Shown piece after piece: positions 1-10,300 of a DNA stretch of 64,000 nucleotides (the stretch's first letter is position 1; each line of letters opens with the position of its first letter). A model generated the notes under the pieces. That model was not told where the DNA came from and ran no database searches. It saw nothing but the letters and a program-made list of their open reading frames with translations. Made by a program: the position numbers and the translations under genes. The stretch lies in NCBI GenBank assembly GCA_033782935.1, contig JAWQEG010000506.1, positions 1,166,501 to 1,230,500 on the forward strand, read 5' to 3'. This DNA comes from Petrolisthes cinctipes. Taxonomy: Eukaryota; Arthropoda; Malacostraca; Decapoda; Porcellanidae.

Positions 1-34
1 AGGGAGGTTAACGACCAAGGACCAAACTAGGACA

Positions 35-1318
35 ATGGCTGACAATAATGGAACCCCTACGGCAGACAGACAAAGACAACCTGATGTTAAAATTCCTCCA
101 ATGAATGCTCGTTATGTAAATATTAGATGTGTTGATGAGGGTCAGTCTCTCAAAAACTTTAACCCCTTTATCGTCAAAAAGGTCCTTGATGGTCAAGTGG
201 GTGGCAGTCTTGCTGCTGCTAACAAGTTGCGTGATGGTAGTATCCTGGTAAAAGTACTGAAGGCATCCCAGGTTAAGGATCTCCTTAAACTGACGCAAAT
301 TCATAACTTTAAGGTGAAAGCCACCATTCCAGTGGGGCCGAATACCTGTAAGGGCGTCATTTTCCATAGGGATTTGGCCGCTCTGGATGAGGCTGAAATT
401 TTGGAAGGAATAAAGGACCAAGGCGTTGTTGATGTACAAAGTATGAACAGGATGAGAGAGAACAAGAGAGAGAAATTTGGCTTGTGTTTCCTGACTTTTG
501 CTTCAGCACAGATTCCGGAAACGGTAAAGATTGGATACGAAATAGTTCACGTTAGACCATACATTCAAAAACCGATGCGTTGTTTCCGTTGCCAGAAATT
601 CGGACACACAGCATTGAGGTGTTTCAATAAAGATTCATTCACTTGTGGTAAATGTGCAGGTAGACACGAGACTGAGTTGTGTTCAGAGACAGTCTTCAGG
701 TGTGCTAATTGTGGCGGCCCCCACCAGGCAAGTGCAGGTGACTGCAGGAGCCTTAAAGTGGAGACTGAAGCAATGGCATACATGAGGGCTCATGATGTTA
801 GTTATGGTGAGGCAAAGAGGAAGGTGGAGGGGGTTAACCAAACTCCCACAGTTTCCTATGCTGCAGCTATGACTGGCACCACTGCTCCTGTAACTACAAC
901 AAATGTTAACGTGGCTATCCAAGCTAAAGATAACGAAATTAAAGACTTGAAGGATACTGTAAGTAAATTAACGTTGCTAGTAGAAAGTTTGACAAAGAAA
1001 TTAGAAGTTGTTGAATCAACCCAGCAAAAGAAGCACCACAAAGCTGATGATACCGTATCAGCTTCTAAATCTCATTTTCTCGCTCAGGTGACTCCCATGA
1101 AGCCTACATCCGGGAGTCGTCCGGTTCGTCGCGAGACGAGCCGTTCGAGGACTGGCTCTGTACCTCATGGAGAGGAACAGGCGATGGAGACTACCGTCGC
1201 GAAACCTGCCCGCGGGAGGTCCCCGGGAAGTGCAGAGGAGGAAGAGGGTCTTCCCTCCCAGCACAAAAAGGTTCGGCCAGACGAACAAGGCTCCAAGAAA
1301 CCCCATAAACAGCGATAA
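35..1318 (+). CDS. LINE A ORF1: Gag-like RNA-binding protein with three zinc knuckles
   Basis: A 427-aa protein expected to coat the element RNA and accompany it to the target. The first ATG of the frame, at 35, is used. Residues ~20-180 form the conserved N-terminal Gag region, also present in elements B and C. Three zinc knuckles follow: CX2CX4HX4C from Cys183, CX2CX3HX4C from Cys204 and CX2CX3HX6C from Cys223. Residues ~294-335 are a heptad-like Lys/Glu/Leu stretch, probably a coiled coil for multimerisation. The C-terminus (~355-427) is basic and rich in Ser/Arg/Lys. The TAA stop at 1316-1318 lies 5 nt upstream of the codon where ORF2 is expected to start. Confidence 0.9.
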   Translation: MADNNGTPTADRQRQPDVKIPPMNARYVNIRCVDEGQSLKNFNPFIVKKVLDGQVGGSLAAANKLRDGSILVKVLKASQVKDLLKLTQIHNFKVKATIPVGPNTCKGVIFHRDLAALDEAEILEGIKDQGVVDVQSMNRMRENKREKFGLCFLTFASAQIPETVKIGYEIVHVRPYIQKPMRCFRCQKFGHTALRCFNKDSFTCGKCAGRHETELCSETVFRCANCGGPHQASAGDCRSLKVETEAMAYMRAHDVSYGEAKRKVEGVNQTPTVSYAAAMTGTTAPVTTTNVNVAIQAKDNEIKDLKDTVSKLTLLVESLTKKLEVVESTQQKKHHKADDTVSASKSHFLAQVTPMKPTSGSRPVRRETSRSRTGSVPHGEEQAMETTVAKPARGRSPGSAEEEEGLPSQHKKVRPDEQGSKKPHKQR

Positions 1319-1323
1319 TCTTC

Positions 1324-4300
1324 GCGCTAACCATACTCCAATGGAACTGTCGAAGTCTTAGAGCTAGATTAAATGAACTTAAACTTTTGGCTTGTTCTTA
1401 CGCTGCCGATATTATTGCCCTTCAGGAAACTCATCTGAACGACCAAGTCGAAGACGAGGTTGTTCAGCTTCGGAACTACAAGTTAATTAGGAGGGACCGT
1501 GGGGGGAGGGGTGGAGGTGGAGTGGCAATCTACATCCGCCATAACCTCCCTTTCACTGATGTGCCCTGTAATTTTCCTCTGGAAAGTGTCGCTTGCAGAG
1601 TAAAATTCGGTGGCACCTACCTGACTATCTGTTCTGTCTACTGTCCTCCTGATACAGTAACTTATGATGATGTTTTTGATCTACAGGACAGTCTGCCCTG
1701 TAGAAAATTAATTGTAGGTGATTTTAATGCTCATCATACGTTATGGGGTTCCCTGCAGGATGACAGAAAGGGGGAACAGATGGCTAGGCTAATCAGTGAT
1801 TCCAATTTGGTTCTTCTGAACGACGGTAGTCCGACGAGAGTTGATGATAATACTGGTAATTTTAGCGTCCTTGACCTATCTCTGGTCTCCCCATCGATTG
1901 CAGCCTCTTGCCAGTGGCTACCCATTGATGACTCATTGGGAAGCGACCATTTTCCTATTGTGATTAAATTTAAAAGCGACACTATTAAAGAGCCTTCAGC
2001 ACCTAAATTTAACGTAAAAAAAGCAGACTGGGTGTCCTTCACAAAGGGTGTCAATATTGAAATTGTTGGAGAAACCATTGATGATAAAGTAAATAATATT
2101 CAAGATAATATCCTCAAAGCCGCAATGGCAACAATTCCTAAGACTTCGGTAGATAGCGCAAAGCATAGAGTTCCATGGTGGACGCCAGATTGCTGCAGGG
2201 TACTGTGTGAGAGGAATAGAGCCTACAGGCTTTTCAAAAATCGCATTAGTGATGAGAACTTTCGCAAGTATAAACTTGCGAGAGCTAGGGCTCGTCGAAC
2301 CATCAGACAAGCCAAACGAGACTCCTGGCGATGCTTTGTCTCTAGTATCAACAGTGAAACATCAATTTCCCAAGTCTGGTCCACTGTAAGAAAATTGAAT
2401 AAGAAAAAAATCTCTAATAAAATTACCAACATCACTTTTAATAACATCAATTATGACGAATCTAGAGACATTGCTAACGCCCTCGCCAGGCAGTTCTCTT
2501 TTGCTAGCAGCTCTGAAAATTACCATCCAGCTTTCCTGCCCATCAAGGAAGCATCAGAGCTGCAGCATATTGACTTTGCCACAGGAGATGAATTAGATTA
2601 CAACAGTGATCTAACAATGCAAGAGCTTGTCCAAGCCCTAGGAGCCTGTAGTGGGACATCCCCAGGACCCGATGAGATTCGGTATGAGATGATAAAGCAT
2701 CTTGATCATGATTCCATGGTCAAGATGTTGCAAGTGTTTAACGAGATTTGGAGGGGTCACACCTTTCCAAACTCGTGGCACTTTGCACATGTCATTCCCA
2801 TACCGAAAGGAGGGGGGGACCCCAGATCGACTTCATCGTATCGCCCTATTGCGCTCACAAGTTGCTTATGCAAGGTCATGGAACGAATTGTTAATCGTAG
2901 GCTATTGCATTTTTTAAATTCCAGGAATTTGCTGGTTGACGAGCAGTGTGGCTTCCGTAAAGGTCGCCAGACGCTCGATCAGCTAGTAAACCTGGAAGTT
3001 CAAATTCAAGAGGCATTTGCCAAAAAACAATTTTTGATTGCAGTATTTTTAGACATTGAAAAATCCTACGACATGACTTGGCGACATGGCCTCCTCAGGA
3101 AACTATATGTGATGGGATTACGCGGTAACCTGCCCTTTTTTGTTAAGAACTTCATTTCTGACAGAACTTTCTCTGTCAAGCTTTTTTCGGACACAGTCAC
3201 TTTCTCGGACATATTTGTCCAGGCAAATGGGGTGCCCCAGGGGAGTGTTCTGTCTCCGACCTTATTTCTATGTATGATCAATGACATTCTACCAGCTCCT
3301 CCTCGAAATCTTAAATACTCACTGTACGCCGACGACTGTGCGATATGGCACTCCAGCTGTAATGCAGAGTTTTCGGCAACTCGGATCCAATTGGCACTGG
3401 ATTTGATTCACAATTGGGGCCTCCAGTGGGGTTTTAAGTTTTCAGTAAGAAAGAGTGTAGGGGTTATTTTCACTCATAGGAAGAAGCCAGACGTCAGGCT
3501 GGCTATGGGTGTCAACCCCCTACCTATTCAAAATTCTACTAAATTTCTTGGACTGCATTTTGACAGTCGACTGACATGGCGAGTCCATGTCAGTCAGTTA
3601 AAAATTAAATGTTTAAAAGCACTCAATTTGCTGAAGTGCATTTCTGGTACTCAATGGGGAGCAGATAGGAAGTCATTGCTAATGCTATATAAATCCCTGA
3701 TTAGATCTAGAGTAGATTATGGGTCAATAGTGTATGGTTCGGCATCTGAGTCTGTGTTGAAAGGTTTGGATGTTGTGCAGAATGCGTGTTTGCGTGTGTG
3801 TCTTGGAGCCCTACGTTGCACTCGAATCGAGCGTCTAGAGGTGGAGTCACAAGTGCCTCCCCTCCGATTGAGACGAGATCAACTACTATTAGTATATTGT
3901 GCTAAGAAATCCAGGGTGCCGAGTCATCTTCCCGGGAATGCCTTGCTTCGGCAACAGCACCCGGGGGGCCATGGCGATAGGCCCCTGGCAGAGGGACCGA
4001 GTCGTCCGTCCGGGAACCCCTGCGCCCCAGGGGGCACTGGCGTGAGGCCAATGGGGACCAGGCCCCAAGTTCAGGTACCCGGGGAGCCGAGTCATCCTCC
4101 CGGTAATGCCTTGGTGAGGCATTTGCAGCCGGGGGGCCATGGCGATAGGCCCCCGGAAGGGCCGAGTTATCCGCCTGGGCGTCGCACGGCCCCGGAGGGC
4201 ACTGGCGTGAGGTCCCTCAGAGCAAGACTCCACGACCTCGTAGAGTGTGTCGGTATAGAATTATCAACAATCGATTCCCTGGTTTTAGTAAATATTGCAC

Positions 4301-5238
4301 CCTGGGTAACACCCCCCTTCACTATTGTGGATTCCTGGCTGCCAGGGGTTAAATCCCGGGTGCCGGAGGTGGAGGTACACCAGAGGTTTCGTGAGATAAT
4401 TGTTCAACATCTTTCATATTTCCATCTGTATACCGACGGTTCCAAGACGTATGAATGTGTGGGTGCAGGTGTATGGTCGACTGAATGCCAGTTAAGATTC
4501 AGACTGCCGATTCATACATCTATTTTTCTTGCTGAACTTTTTGCTATTAATAAAGCTTTGGATTTTGCCCTGTCGACGACCCACGATAGGATAGTTATTT
4601 TTACAGATTCATTAAGTTCACTTCAAGCTATTAAATCCTTAAATACAACTAACAACGAAATACAGGGTAATATCATTAGTAAGCTGTTTTGTGCCAATAA
4701 ATCAATCAAGCTAATATGGGTACTTTCACATTATGGTATCTATGGCAATGAACAGGCTGATATACTAGCCGGGTCAACTGTTGATCTGGACATTAGCATA
4801 GTCCGTACGGATCTCAGGTGTTTTGTTTTCCTCATTAAGTCTCGAATTCATCTCCTGTGGCAAAGGCAGTGGACCGGATTAGACATCAGGAATAAAGTCA
4901 AAACAGTTATTGAACCCTGGGCTACGTCGTCATGGCGTAGTCGCAGGGACGAGGTGGTGTTGGCCCGTCTAAGGGTTAACGCCACATGGGTAACACACCT
5001 CGAACCTTATGTTAATAGAAATTTTCCTCCCATGTGCCTAGCATGCACAACAGTAATGTCTATTAGTCATTTACTAATTTTTTGTATTGAATATGTAAAC
5101 CAAAGAACTAAATTTAAACAATATTTCCAACGTAAAAATATTGCTTTCACCATCGAAAATATTCTATCAGATGATAAGAATATTATAAACAAACTAATGA
5201 GTTTTCTGAGGGAGACAAAACTTTATGACCTTATATAG
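1324..5238 (+). CDS. LINE A ORF2: endonuclease - reverse transcriptase - RNase H polyprotein
   Basis: Carries out target-primed reverse transcription. Endonuclease (about 1330-2000): LQWNCRS at the start, LQETHL, GDFNAHH and GSDHFP, covering the Asn, Glu, Asp/Asn and Asp-His catalytic motifs. RT (about 2640-3580): RPIALTSCLCKVMER, DIEKSYD (B and C have KAYD), GVPQGSVLSPTLF and YADD at 3325-3336. RNase H (about 4425-4780): YTDGS, AELFAINKAL, FTDSLSSLQAI and a His-Asp motif near GNEQAD. The C-terminal knuckle is CX2CX7HX4C at 5032-5085. The frame is open from 1309 (there is a TAA at 1306-1308). Position 1324, homologous to the ATG of element C, reads GCG, and the first in-frame ATG lies deep in the endonuclease. 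A Pro/Gly-rich insertion separates RT from RNase H. Confidence 0.88.
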   Translation, partial: ALTILQWNCRSLRARLNELKLLACSYAADIIALQETHLNDQVEDEVVQLRNYKLIRRDRGGRGGGGVAIYIRHNLPFTDVPCNFPLESVACRVKFGGTYLTICSVYCPPDTVTYDDVFDLQDSLPCRKLIVGDFNAHHTLWGSLQDDRKGEQMARLISDSNLVLLNDGSPTRVDDNTGNFSVLDLSLVSPSIAASCQWLPIDDSLGSDHFPIVIKFKSDTIKEPSAPKFNVKKADWVSFTKGVNIEIVGETIDDKVNNIQDNILKAAMATIPKTSVDSAKHRVPWWTPDCCRVLCERNRAYRLFKNRISDENFRKYKLARARARRTIRQAKRDSWRCFVSSINSETSISQVWSTVRKLNKKKISNKITNITFNNINYDESRDIANALARQFSFASSSENYHPAFLPIKEASELQHIDFATGDELDYNSDLTMQELVQALGACSGTSPGPDEIRYEMIKHLDHDSMVKMLQVFNEIWRGHTFPNSWHFAHVIPIPKGGGDPRSTSSYRPIALTSCLCKVMERIVNRRLLHFLNSRNLLVDEQCGFRKGRQTLDQLVNLEVQIQEAFAKKQFLIAVFLDIEKSYDMTWRHGLLRKLYVMGLRGNLPFFVKNFISDRTFSVKLFSDTVTFSDIFVQANGVPQGSVLSPTLFLCMINDILPAPPRNLKYSLYADDCAIWHSSCNAEFSATRIQLALDLIHNWGLQWGFKFSVRKSVGVIFTHRKKPDVRLAMGVNPLPIQNSTKFLGLHFDSRLTWRVHVSQLKIKCLKALNLLKCISGTQWGADRKSLLMLYKSLIRSRVDYGSIVYGSASESVLKGLDVVQNACLRVCLGALRCTRIERLEVESQVPPLRLRRDQLLLVYCAKKSRVPSHLPGNALLRQQHPGGHGDRPLAEGPSRPSGNPCAPGGTGVRPMGTRPQVQVPGEPSHPPGNALVRHLQPGGHGDRPPEGPSYPPGRRTAPEGTGVRSLRARLHDLVECVGIELSTIDSLVLVNIAPWVTPPFTIVDSWLPGVKSRVPEVEVHQRFREIIVQHLSYFHLYTDGSKTYECVGAGVWSTECQLRFRLPIHTSIFLAELFAINKALDFALSTTHDRIVIFTDSLSSLQAIKSLNTTNNEIQGNIISKLFCANKSIKLIWVLSHYGIYGNEQADILAGSTVDLDISIVRTDLRCFVFLIKSRIHLLWQRQWTGLDIRNKVKTVIEPWATSSWRSRRDEVVLARLRVNATWVTHLEPYVNRNFPPMCLACTTVMSISHLLIFCIEYVNQRTKFKQYFQRKNIAFTIENILSDDKNIINKLMSFLRETKLYDLI
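3919..4215 (+). repeat. In-frame GC-rich tandem insertion between RT and RNase H (copy A)
   Basis: Four related sub-repeats start at 3919, 3997, 4087 and 4162, each opening with CCGAGT. Subunits 1 and 3 resemble each other, as do 2 and 4, so the basic duplication is 168 bp (56 codons). All keep the ORF2 frame and encode Pro/Gly-rich segments such as PSHLPGNALL and PSHPPGNALV. The flanking ORF2 is AT-richer. Element C has only about 35 ordinary residues at this place. Confidence 0.85.
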
Positions 5239-5263
5239 ATTGATATAATAAAATGGATCCAAT

Positions 5264-5303
5264 GGCTTAATGACCTTTAGCTATATGCTTCTGGTTGATA
5301 GCC
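5264..5303 (+). other. Conserved 3' UTR hairpin, element A
   Basis: GGC-TTAAT-GACC pairs with GGTT-GATA-GCC around a short loop, leaving an asymmetric internal loop of TTAAT opposite GATA. The same layout occurs near the 3' ends of B, D and C. It is the likely recognition structure for the element RT (inference). Confidence 0.7.
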
Positions 5304-5327
5304 AAGAAATCCAACAAGTAGTAGTAG

Positions 5328-5337
5328 TGAATAAACC
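5328..5337 (+). other. TGAATAAACC target-site repeat, A/B junction
   Basis: The 10-mer TGAATAAACC follows the GTA-repeat tail of A; the 5' end of B starts on the next base. The same 10-mer occurs at 11201, 12411 and 18314, always after a different short tail, so it reads as a target-site duplication. It also contains AATAAA. Confidence 0.75.
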
Positions 5338-6007
5338 ATCATTATGCGTCCAGACTTTGTTGTGTCCAGACCTCGTCCTCGTTGTGCATAGCAACAACAG
5401 ACACCAGTGCTGTTCGTGGAGTTACCTTGGTGTACCGAGGCCTCTTACCGGCAGTACTCTGTTGTTTCTTTGCCTTGGTAAAGTAATATTGTAAAGTAAA
5501 TTTGCAGCGTTTTGCTGCACTGCTGTGTACACCTTCAGTGATTTGTTTTTTGCTGGAGGACAACCAGTAGTTTATGGTAGCTAGTAGTTAGTTGTTCCCC
5601 ACACCAGACCCGCAGCACTCACTGCCTCAGGGGAAACCCTGTGGTAGGGGGGCCCAGTAGTCTGGTGCGTCATTTGGGCACCTCTTTTTCTTAAACTACT
5701 TTTTCTTATATATTTTCCGTGCGACCTCCTGGGCCTACGGTTGTCTCTTGGCTGAGCAACGGTATTCGCTTGGGAGGTGGGTTCCTACTACACCACCCCT
5801 CGCATTAGGCAGGTTCGGTGGTGGGGAAGTTCCTTCCGCACAAACTCCGATCCCCTAGCTGGTACTGGAGAACGCCGTTAGGCTACCACTAGGGGGGGGC
5901 GAGTAAAGGTAACTTTTATTCCCTAAATTATTGTCCATTTTTGGGGGTTGATACAATAGTTCAGGGAGGTAGGTGAGTGTGCGAGGAGAGGGGTCGGACG
6001 TAGTCCG
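5338..6007 (+). other. 5' UTR of LINE B
   Basis: 670 bp upstream of the first in-frame ATG of ORF1, GC-moderate with several G-runs and C-runs. As in other LINEs of this group it should hold the internal promoter, but no promoter motif could be placed with confidence. No convincing coding frame was seen on the + strand. Confidence 0.5.
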
Positions 6008-7372
6008 ATGCCCCGGATGGATGAACCCCCGACTAGCCTCCCTCCTCCTCAAGGAGGGAGGTTAACGACCAAGGACCAAACTAGGACAATGGCTGACAAT
6101 AATGGAACCCCTACGGCAGACAGACAAAGACAACCTGATGTTAAAATTCCTCCTATGAATGCTCGTTATGTAAATATTAGATGTGTAGATGAGGGTCAGT
6201 CTCTCAAAAACTTTAACCCCTTTATCGTCAAAAAGGTCCTTGATGGTCAAGTGGGTGGCAGTCTTGCTGCTGCTAACAAGTTGCGTGATGGTAGTATCCT
6301 GGTGAAAGTACTGAAGGCATCCCAGGTTAAGGATCTCCTTAAACTGACGCAAATTCATAACTTTAAGGTGAAAGCCACCATTCCAGTGGGGCCGAATACC
6401 TGTAAGGGCGTCATTTTCCATAGGGATTTGGCCGCTCTGGATGAGGCAGACATTTTGGAAGGAATGAAGGACCAAGGCGTTGTTGATGTTCAAAGTATGA
6501 CCAGGATGAGAGAGAACAAGAGAGAGAAATTTGGCTTGTGTTACCTGACTTTTGCTTCAGCCCAGATTCCGGAAACGGTAAAGATTGGATATGAAATAGT
6601 TCACGTTAAACCATACATTCAGAAACCGATGCGTTGTTTCCGTTGCCAGAAATTCGGACACACAGCATTGAGGTGCTTCAATAAAGATTCATTCACTTGT
6701 GGTAAATGTGCAGGTAGACACGAGACTGAGTTGTGTTCAGAGACAGTCTTCAGGTGTGCTAATTGTGGCGGCCCCCACCAGGCAAGTGCAGGTGACTGCA
6801 GGAGCCTTAAAGTGGAGACTGAAGCAATGGCATACATGAGGGCTCATGATGTCAGTTATGGTGAGGCAAAGAGGAAGGTGGAGGGGGTTAACAAAACTCC
6901 CACAGTTTCCTATGCTGCAGCTATGACTGGCACCACTGCTCCTGTAACTACAACAAATGTTAACGTGGCTATCCAAGCTAAAGATAATGAAATTAAAGAC
7001 TTGAAGGATACTGTAAGTAAATTAACGCTGCTAGTAGAAAGTTTGACAAAGAAATTAGAAGTTGTTGAATCAACCCAGCAAAAGAAGCACCACAAAGCTG
7101 ATGATACCGTATCAGCTTCTAAATCTCATTTTCTCGCTCAGGTGACTCCCATGAAGCCTACATCCGGGAGTCGTCCGGTTCGTCGCGAGACGAGCCGTTC
7201 GAGGACTGGCTCTGTACCTCATGGAGAGGAACAGGCGATGGAGACTACCGTCGCGAAACCTGCCCGCGGGAGGTCCCCGGGAAGTGCAGAGGAGGAAGAG
7301 GGTCTTCCCTCCCAGGACAAAAAGGTTCGGCCAGACGAACAAGGCTCCAAGAAACCCCATAAACAGCGATAA
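6008..7372 (+). CDS. LINE B ORF1: Gag-like zinc-knuckle protein
   Basis: Intact 454-codon frame from the ATG at 6008. The ATG homologous to the one used in copy A is at 6089 and would give 427 aa. The upstream 27 residues are Pro-rich and may be 5' UTR read in frame, so the start is uncertain. Domain layout matches copy A: N-terminal Gag region, three zinc knuckles around 6635-6800, a coiled coil and a basic C-terminus. Only a few substitutions distinguish it from A. The stop is TAA at 7370-7372. Confidence 0.88.
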   Translation: MPRMDEPPTSLPPPQGGRLTTKDQTRTMADNNGTPTADRQRQPDVKIPPMNARYVNIRCVDEGQSLKNFNPFIVKKVLDGQVGGSLAAANKLRDGSILVKVLKASQVKDLLKLTQIHNFKVKATIPVGPNTCKGVIFHRDLAALDEADILEGMKDQGVVDVQSMTRMRENKREKFGLCYLTFASAQIPETVKIGYEIVHVKPYIQKPMRCFRCQKFGHTALRCFNKDSFTCGKCAGRHETELCSETVFRCANCGGPHQASAGDCRSLKVETEAMAYMRAHDVSYGEAKRKVEGVNKTPTVSYAAAMTGTTAPVTTTNVNVAIQAKDNEIKDLKDTVSKLTLLVESLTKKLEVVESTQQKKHHKADDTVSASKSHFLAQVTPMKPTSGSRPVRRETSRSRTGSVPHGEEQAMETTVAKPARGRSPGSAEEEEGLPSQDKKVRPDEQGSKKPHKQR

Positions 7373-7377
7373 TCTTC

Positions 7378-10300
7378 GTGCTAACCATACTCCAATGGAA
7401 CTGTCGAAGTCTTAGAGCTAGATTAAATAAACTTAAACTTTTGGCTTGTTCTTACGCTGCCGATATTATTGCCCTTCAGGAAACTCATCTGAACGACCAA
7501 GTCGAAGACGAGGTTGTTCAGCTTCGGAACTACAAGTTAATTAGGAGGGACCGTGGGGGGAGGGGTGGAGGTGGAGTGGCAATCTACATCCGCCATAACC
7601 TCCCTTTCACTGATGTGCCCTGTAATTTTCCTCTGGAAAGTGTCGCTTGCAGAGTAAAATTCGGTGGCACCTACCTGACTATCTGTTCTGTCTACTGTCC
7701 TCCTGATACAGTAACTTATGATGATTTTTTTGATCTACAGGACAGTCTGCCCTGTAGAAAATTAATTGTAGGTGATTTTAATGCTCATCATACGTTATGG
7801 GGTTCCCTGCAGGATGACAGAAAGGGGGAACAGATGGCTGGGCTAATCAGTAATTCCAATTTGGTTCTTCTGAACGACGGTAGTCCGACGAGAGTTGATG
7901 ATAATACTGGTAATTTTAGCGTTCTTGACCTACCTCTGGTCTCCCCATCAATTGCAGCCTCTTGCCAGTGGCTACCCATTGATGACTCATTGGGAAGCGA
8001 CCATTTTCCTATTGTGATTAAATTTAAAAGCGACACTATTAAAGAGCCTTCAGCACCTAAATTTAACGTAAAAAAAGCAGACTGGGTGTCCTTCACAAAG
8101 GGTGTCAATATTGAAATTGTTGGAGAAACCATTGATGATAAAGTAAATAATATTAAAGATAATATCCTCAAAGCCGCAATGGCAACAATTCCTAAGACTT
8201 CGGTAGATAGCGCAAAGCATAGAGTTCCATGGTGGACGCCAGATTGCCGCAGGGTACTGTGTGAGAGGAATAGAGCCTACAGGCTTTTCAAAAATCGCAT
8301 TAGTGATGAGAACTTTCGCAAGTATAAACTTGCGAGAGCTAGGGCTCGTCGAACCATCAGACAAGCCAAACGAGACTCCTGGCGATGCTTTGTCTCTAGT
8401 ATCAACAGTTAAACATCAATTTCCCAAGTCTGGTCCACTGTAAGAAAATTAAATAAGAAAAAAATATCTAATAAAATTACCAACATCACTTTTAATAACA
8501 TCAATTATGACGAACCTAGAGACATTGCTAACGCCCTCGCCAGGCAGTTCTCTTTTGCTAGCAGCTCTGAAAATTACCATCCAGCTTTCCTGCCCATCAA
8601 GGAAGCATCAGAGCTGCAGCATATTGACTTTGCCACAGGAGATGAATTAGATTACAACAGTGATCTAACAATGCAAGAGCTTGTCCAAGCCCTAGGAGCC
8701 TGTAGTGGGACATCCCCAGGACCCGATGAGATTCGGTATGAGATGATAAAGCATCTTGATCATGATTCCATGGTCAAGATGTTGCAAGTGTTTAACGAGA
8801 TTTGGAGGGGTCACACCTTTCCAAACTCGTGGCACTTTGCACATGTCATTCCCATACCGAAAGGAGGGGTACTTTCCCATACCCAGATCGACTTCATCGT
8901 ATCGCCCTATTGCGCTCACAAGTTGCTTATGCAAGGTCATGGAACGAATTGTTAATCGTAGGCTATTGCATTTTTTAAATTCCAGGAATTTGCTGGTTGA
9001 CGAGCAGTGTGGCTTCCGTAAAAGTCGCCAGACACTCGATCAGCTAGTGAACCTGGAAGTTCAAATTCAAGAGGCATTTGCCAAAAAACAATTTTTGATT
9101 GCAGTATTTTTAGACATTGAAAAAGCCTACGACATGACTTGGCGACATGGCCTCCTCAGGAAACTATATGCGATGGGATTACGCGGTAACCTGCCCTTTT
9201 TTGTTAAGAATTTCATTTCTGACAGAACTTTCTCTGTCAAGCTTTTTTCGGACACAGTAACTTTCTCGGACATATTTGTCCAGGCAAATGGGGTGCCCCC
9301 AGTGGGGTTTTAAGTTTTCAGTAAGAAAGAGTGTAGGGGTTATTTTCACTCATAGGAAGAAGCCAGACGTCAGGCTGACTATGGGTGTCAACCCCCTACC
9401 TATTCAAAATTCTACTAAATTTCTTGGACTGCATTTTGACAGTCGACTGACATGGCGAGTCCATGTCAGTCAGTTAAAAATTAAATGTTTAAAAGCACTC
9501 AATTTGCTGAAGTGCATTTCTGGTACTCAATGGGGAGCAGATAGGAAGTCATTGCTAATGCTATATAAATCCCTGATTAGATCTAGAGTAGATTATGGGT
9601 CAATAGTGTATGGTTCGGCATCTGAGTCTGTGTTGAAAGGTTTGGATGTTGTGCAGAATGCGTGTTTGCGTGTGTGTCTTGGAGCCCTACGTTGCACTCG
9701 AATCGAGCGTCTAGATGTGGAGTCACAAGTGCCTCCCCTCCGATTGAGACGAGATCAACAACTTCTAGTATATTGTGCTAAAAAATCCAGGGTGCCGAGT
9801 CATCTTCCCGGGAATGCCTTGCTACGGCAACAGCACCCGGGGGGCCATGGCGCTAGGCCCCTGGCAGAGGGACCGAGTCGTCCGTCCGGGAACCCCTGCG
9901 CCCCAGGGGGCACTGGCGTGAGGCCAATGGGGACCAGGCCCCAAGTTCAGGTACCCGGGGAGCCGAGTCATCCTCCCGGTAATGCCTTGGTGAGGCATTT
10001 GCAGCCGGGGGGCCATTGCGATAGGCCCCCGGATGGGCCGAGTTATCCGCCTGGGCGTCGCACGGCCCCGGAGGGCACTGGCGTGAGGTCCCTCAGAGCA
10101 AGACTCCACGACCTCGTAGAGTGTGTCGGTATAGAATTATCAACAATCGATTCCCTGGTTTTAGTAAATATTGCACCCTGGGTAACACCCCTCTTCACTA
10201 TTGTGGATTCCTGGCTGCCAGGGGTTAAATCCCGGGTGCCGGAGGTGGAGGTACACCAGAGGTTTCGTGAGATAATTGTTCAACATCTTTCATATTTCCA

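Larger units (their letters stand above)
1..5327 (+). mobile_element. LINE copy A (RNase H-bearing non-LTR retrotransposon), 5' end outside window
   Basis: Two-ORF non-LTR retrotransposon: a Gag-like ORF1 with zinc knuckles, then an ORF2 with an apurinic-type endonuclease, reverse transcriptase, RNase H and a C-terminal CCHC. This is the layout of the I/Jockey group of LINEs that keep RNase H. Base 1 aligns to about position 6055 of copy B, so most of the 5' UTR lies upstream of the window. The 3' UTR is about 90 bp, contains a hairpin and ends in a short GTA-repeat tail directly before TGAATAAACC. Both ORFs are free of internal stops, so by eye this is the best-preserved copy of its family here, apart from a missing ORF2 start codon. 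Confidence 0.93.

Noticed and set aside
3889..4233. Minus-strand 114-codon frame across the GC-rich insertion (and its partner at 9822-10109)
   Set aside because: It overlaps the in-frame ORF2 insertion and results from the low stop frequency of GC-rich repeats.
5342..5563. A 73-codon minus-strand frame in the 5' UTR of LINE B
   Set aside because: The composition looks protein-like but no family is recognised, it is antisense to the element and no other copy is available for comparison; not annotated as a gene.
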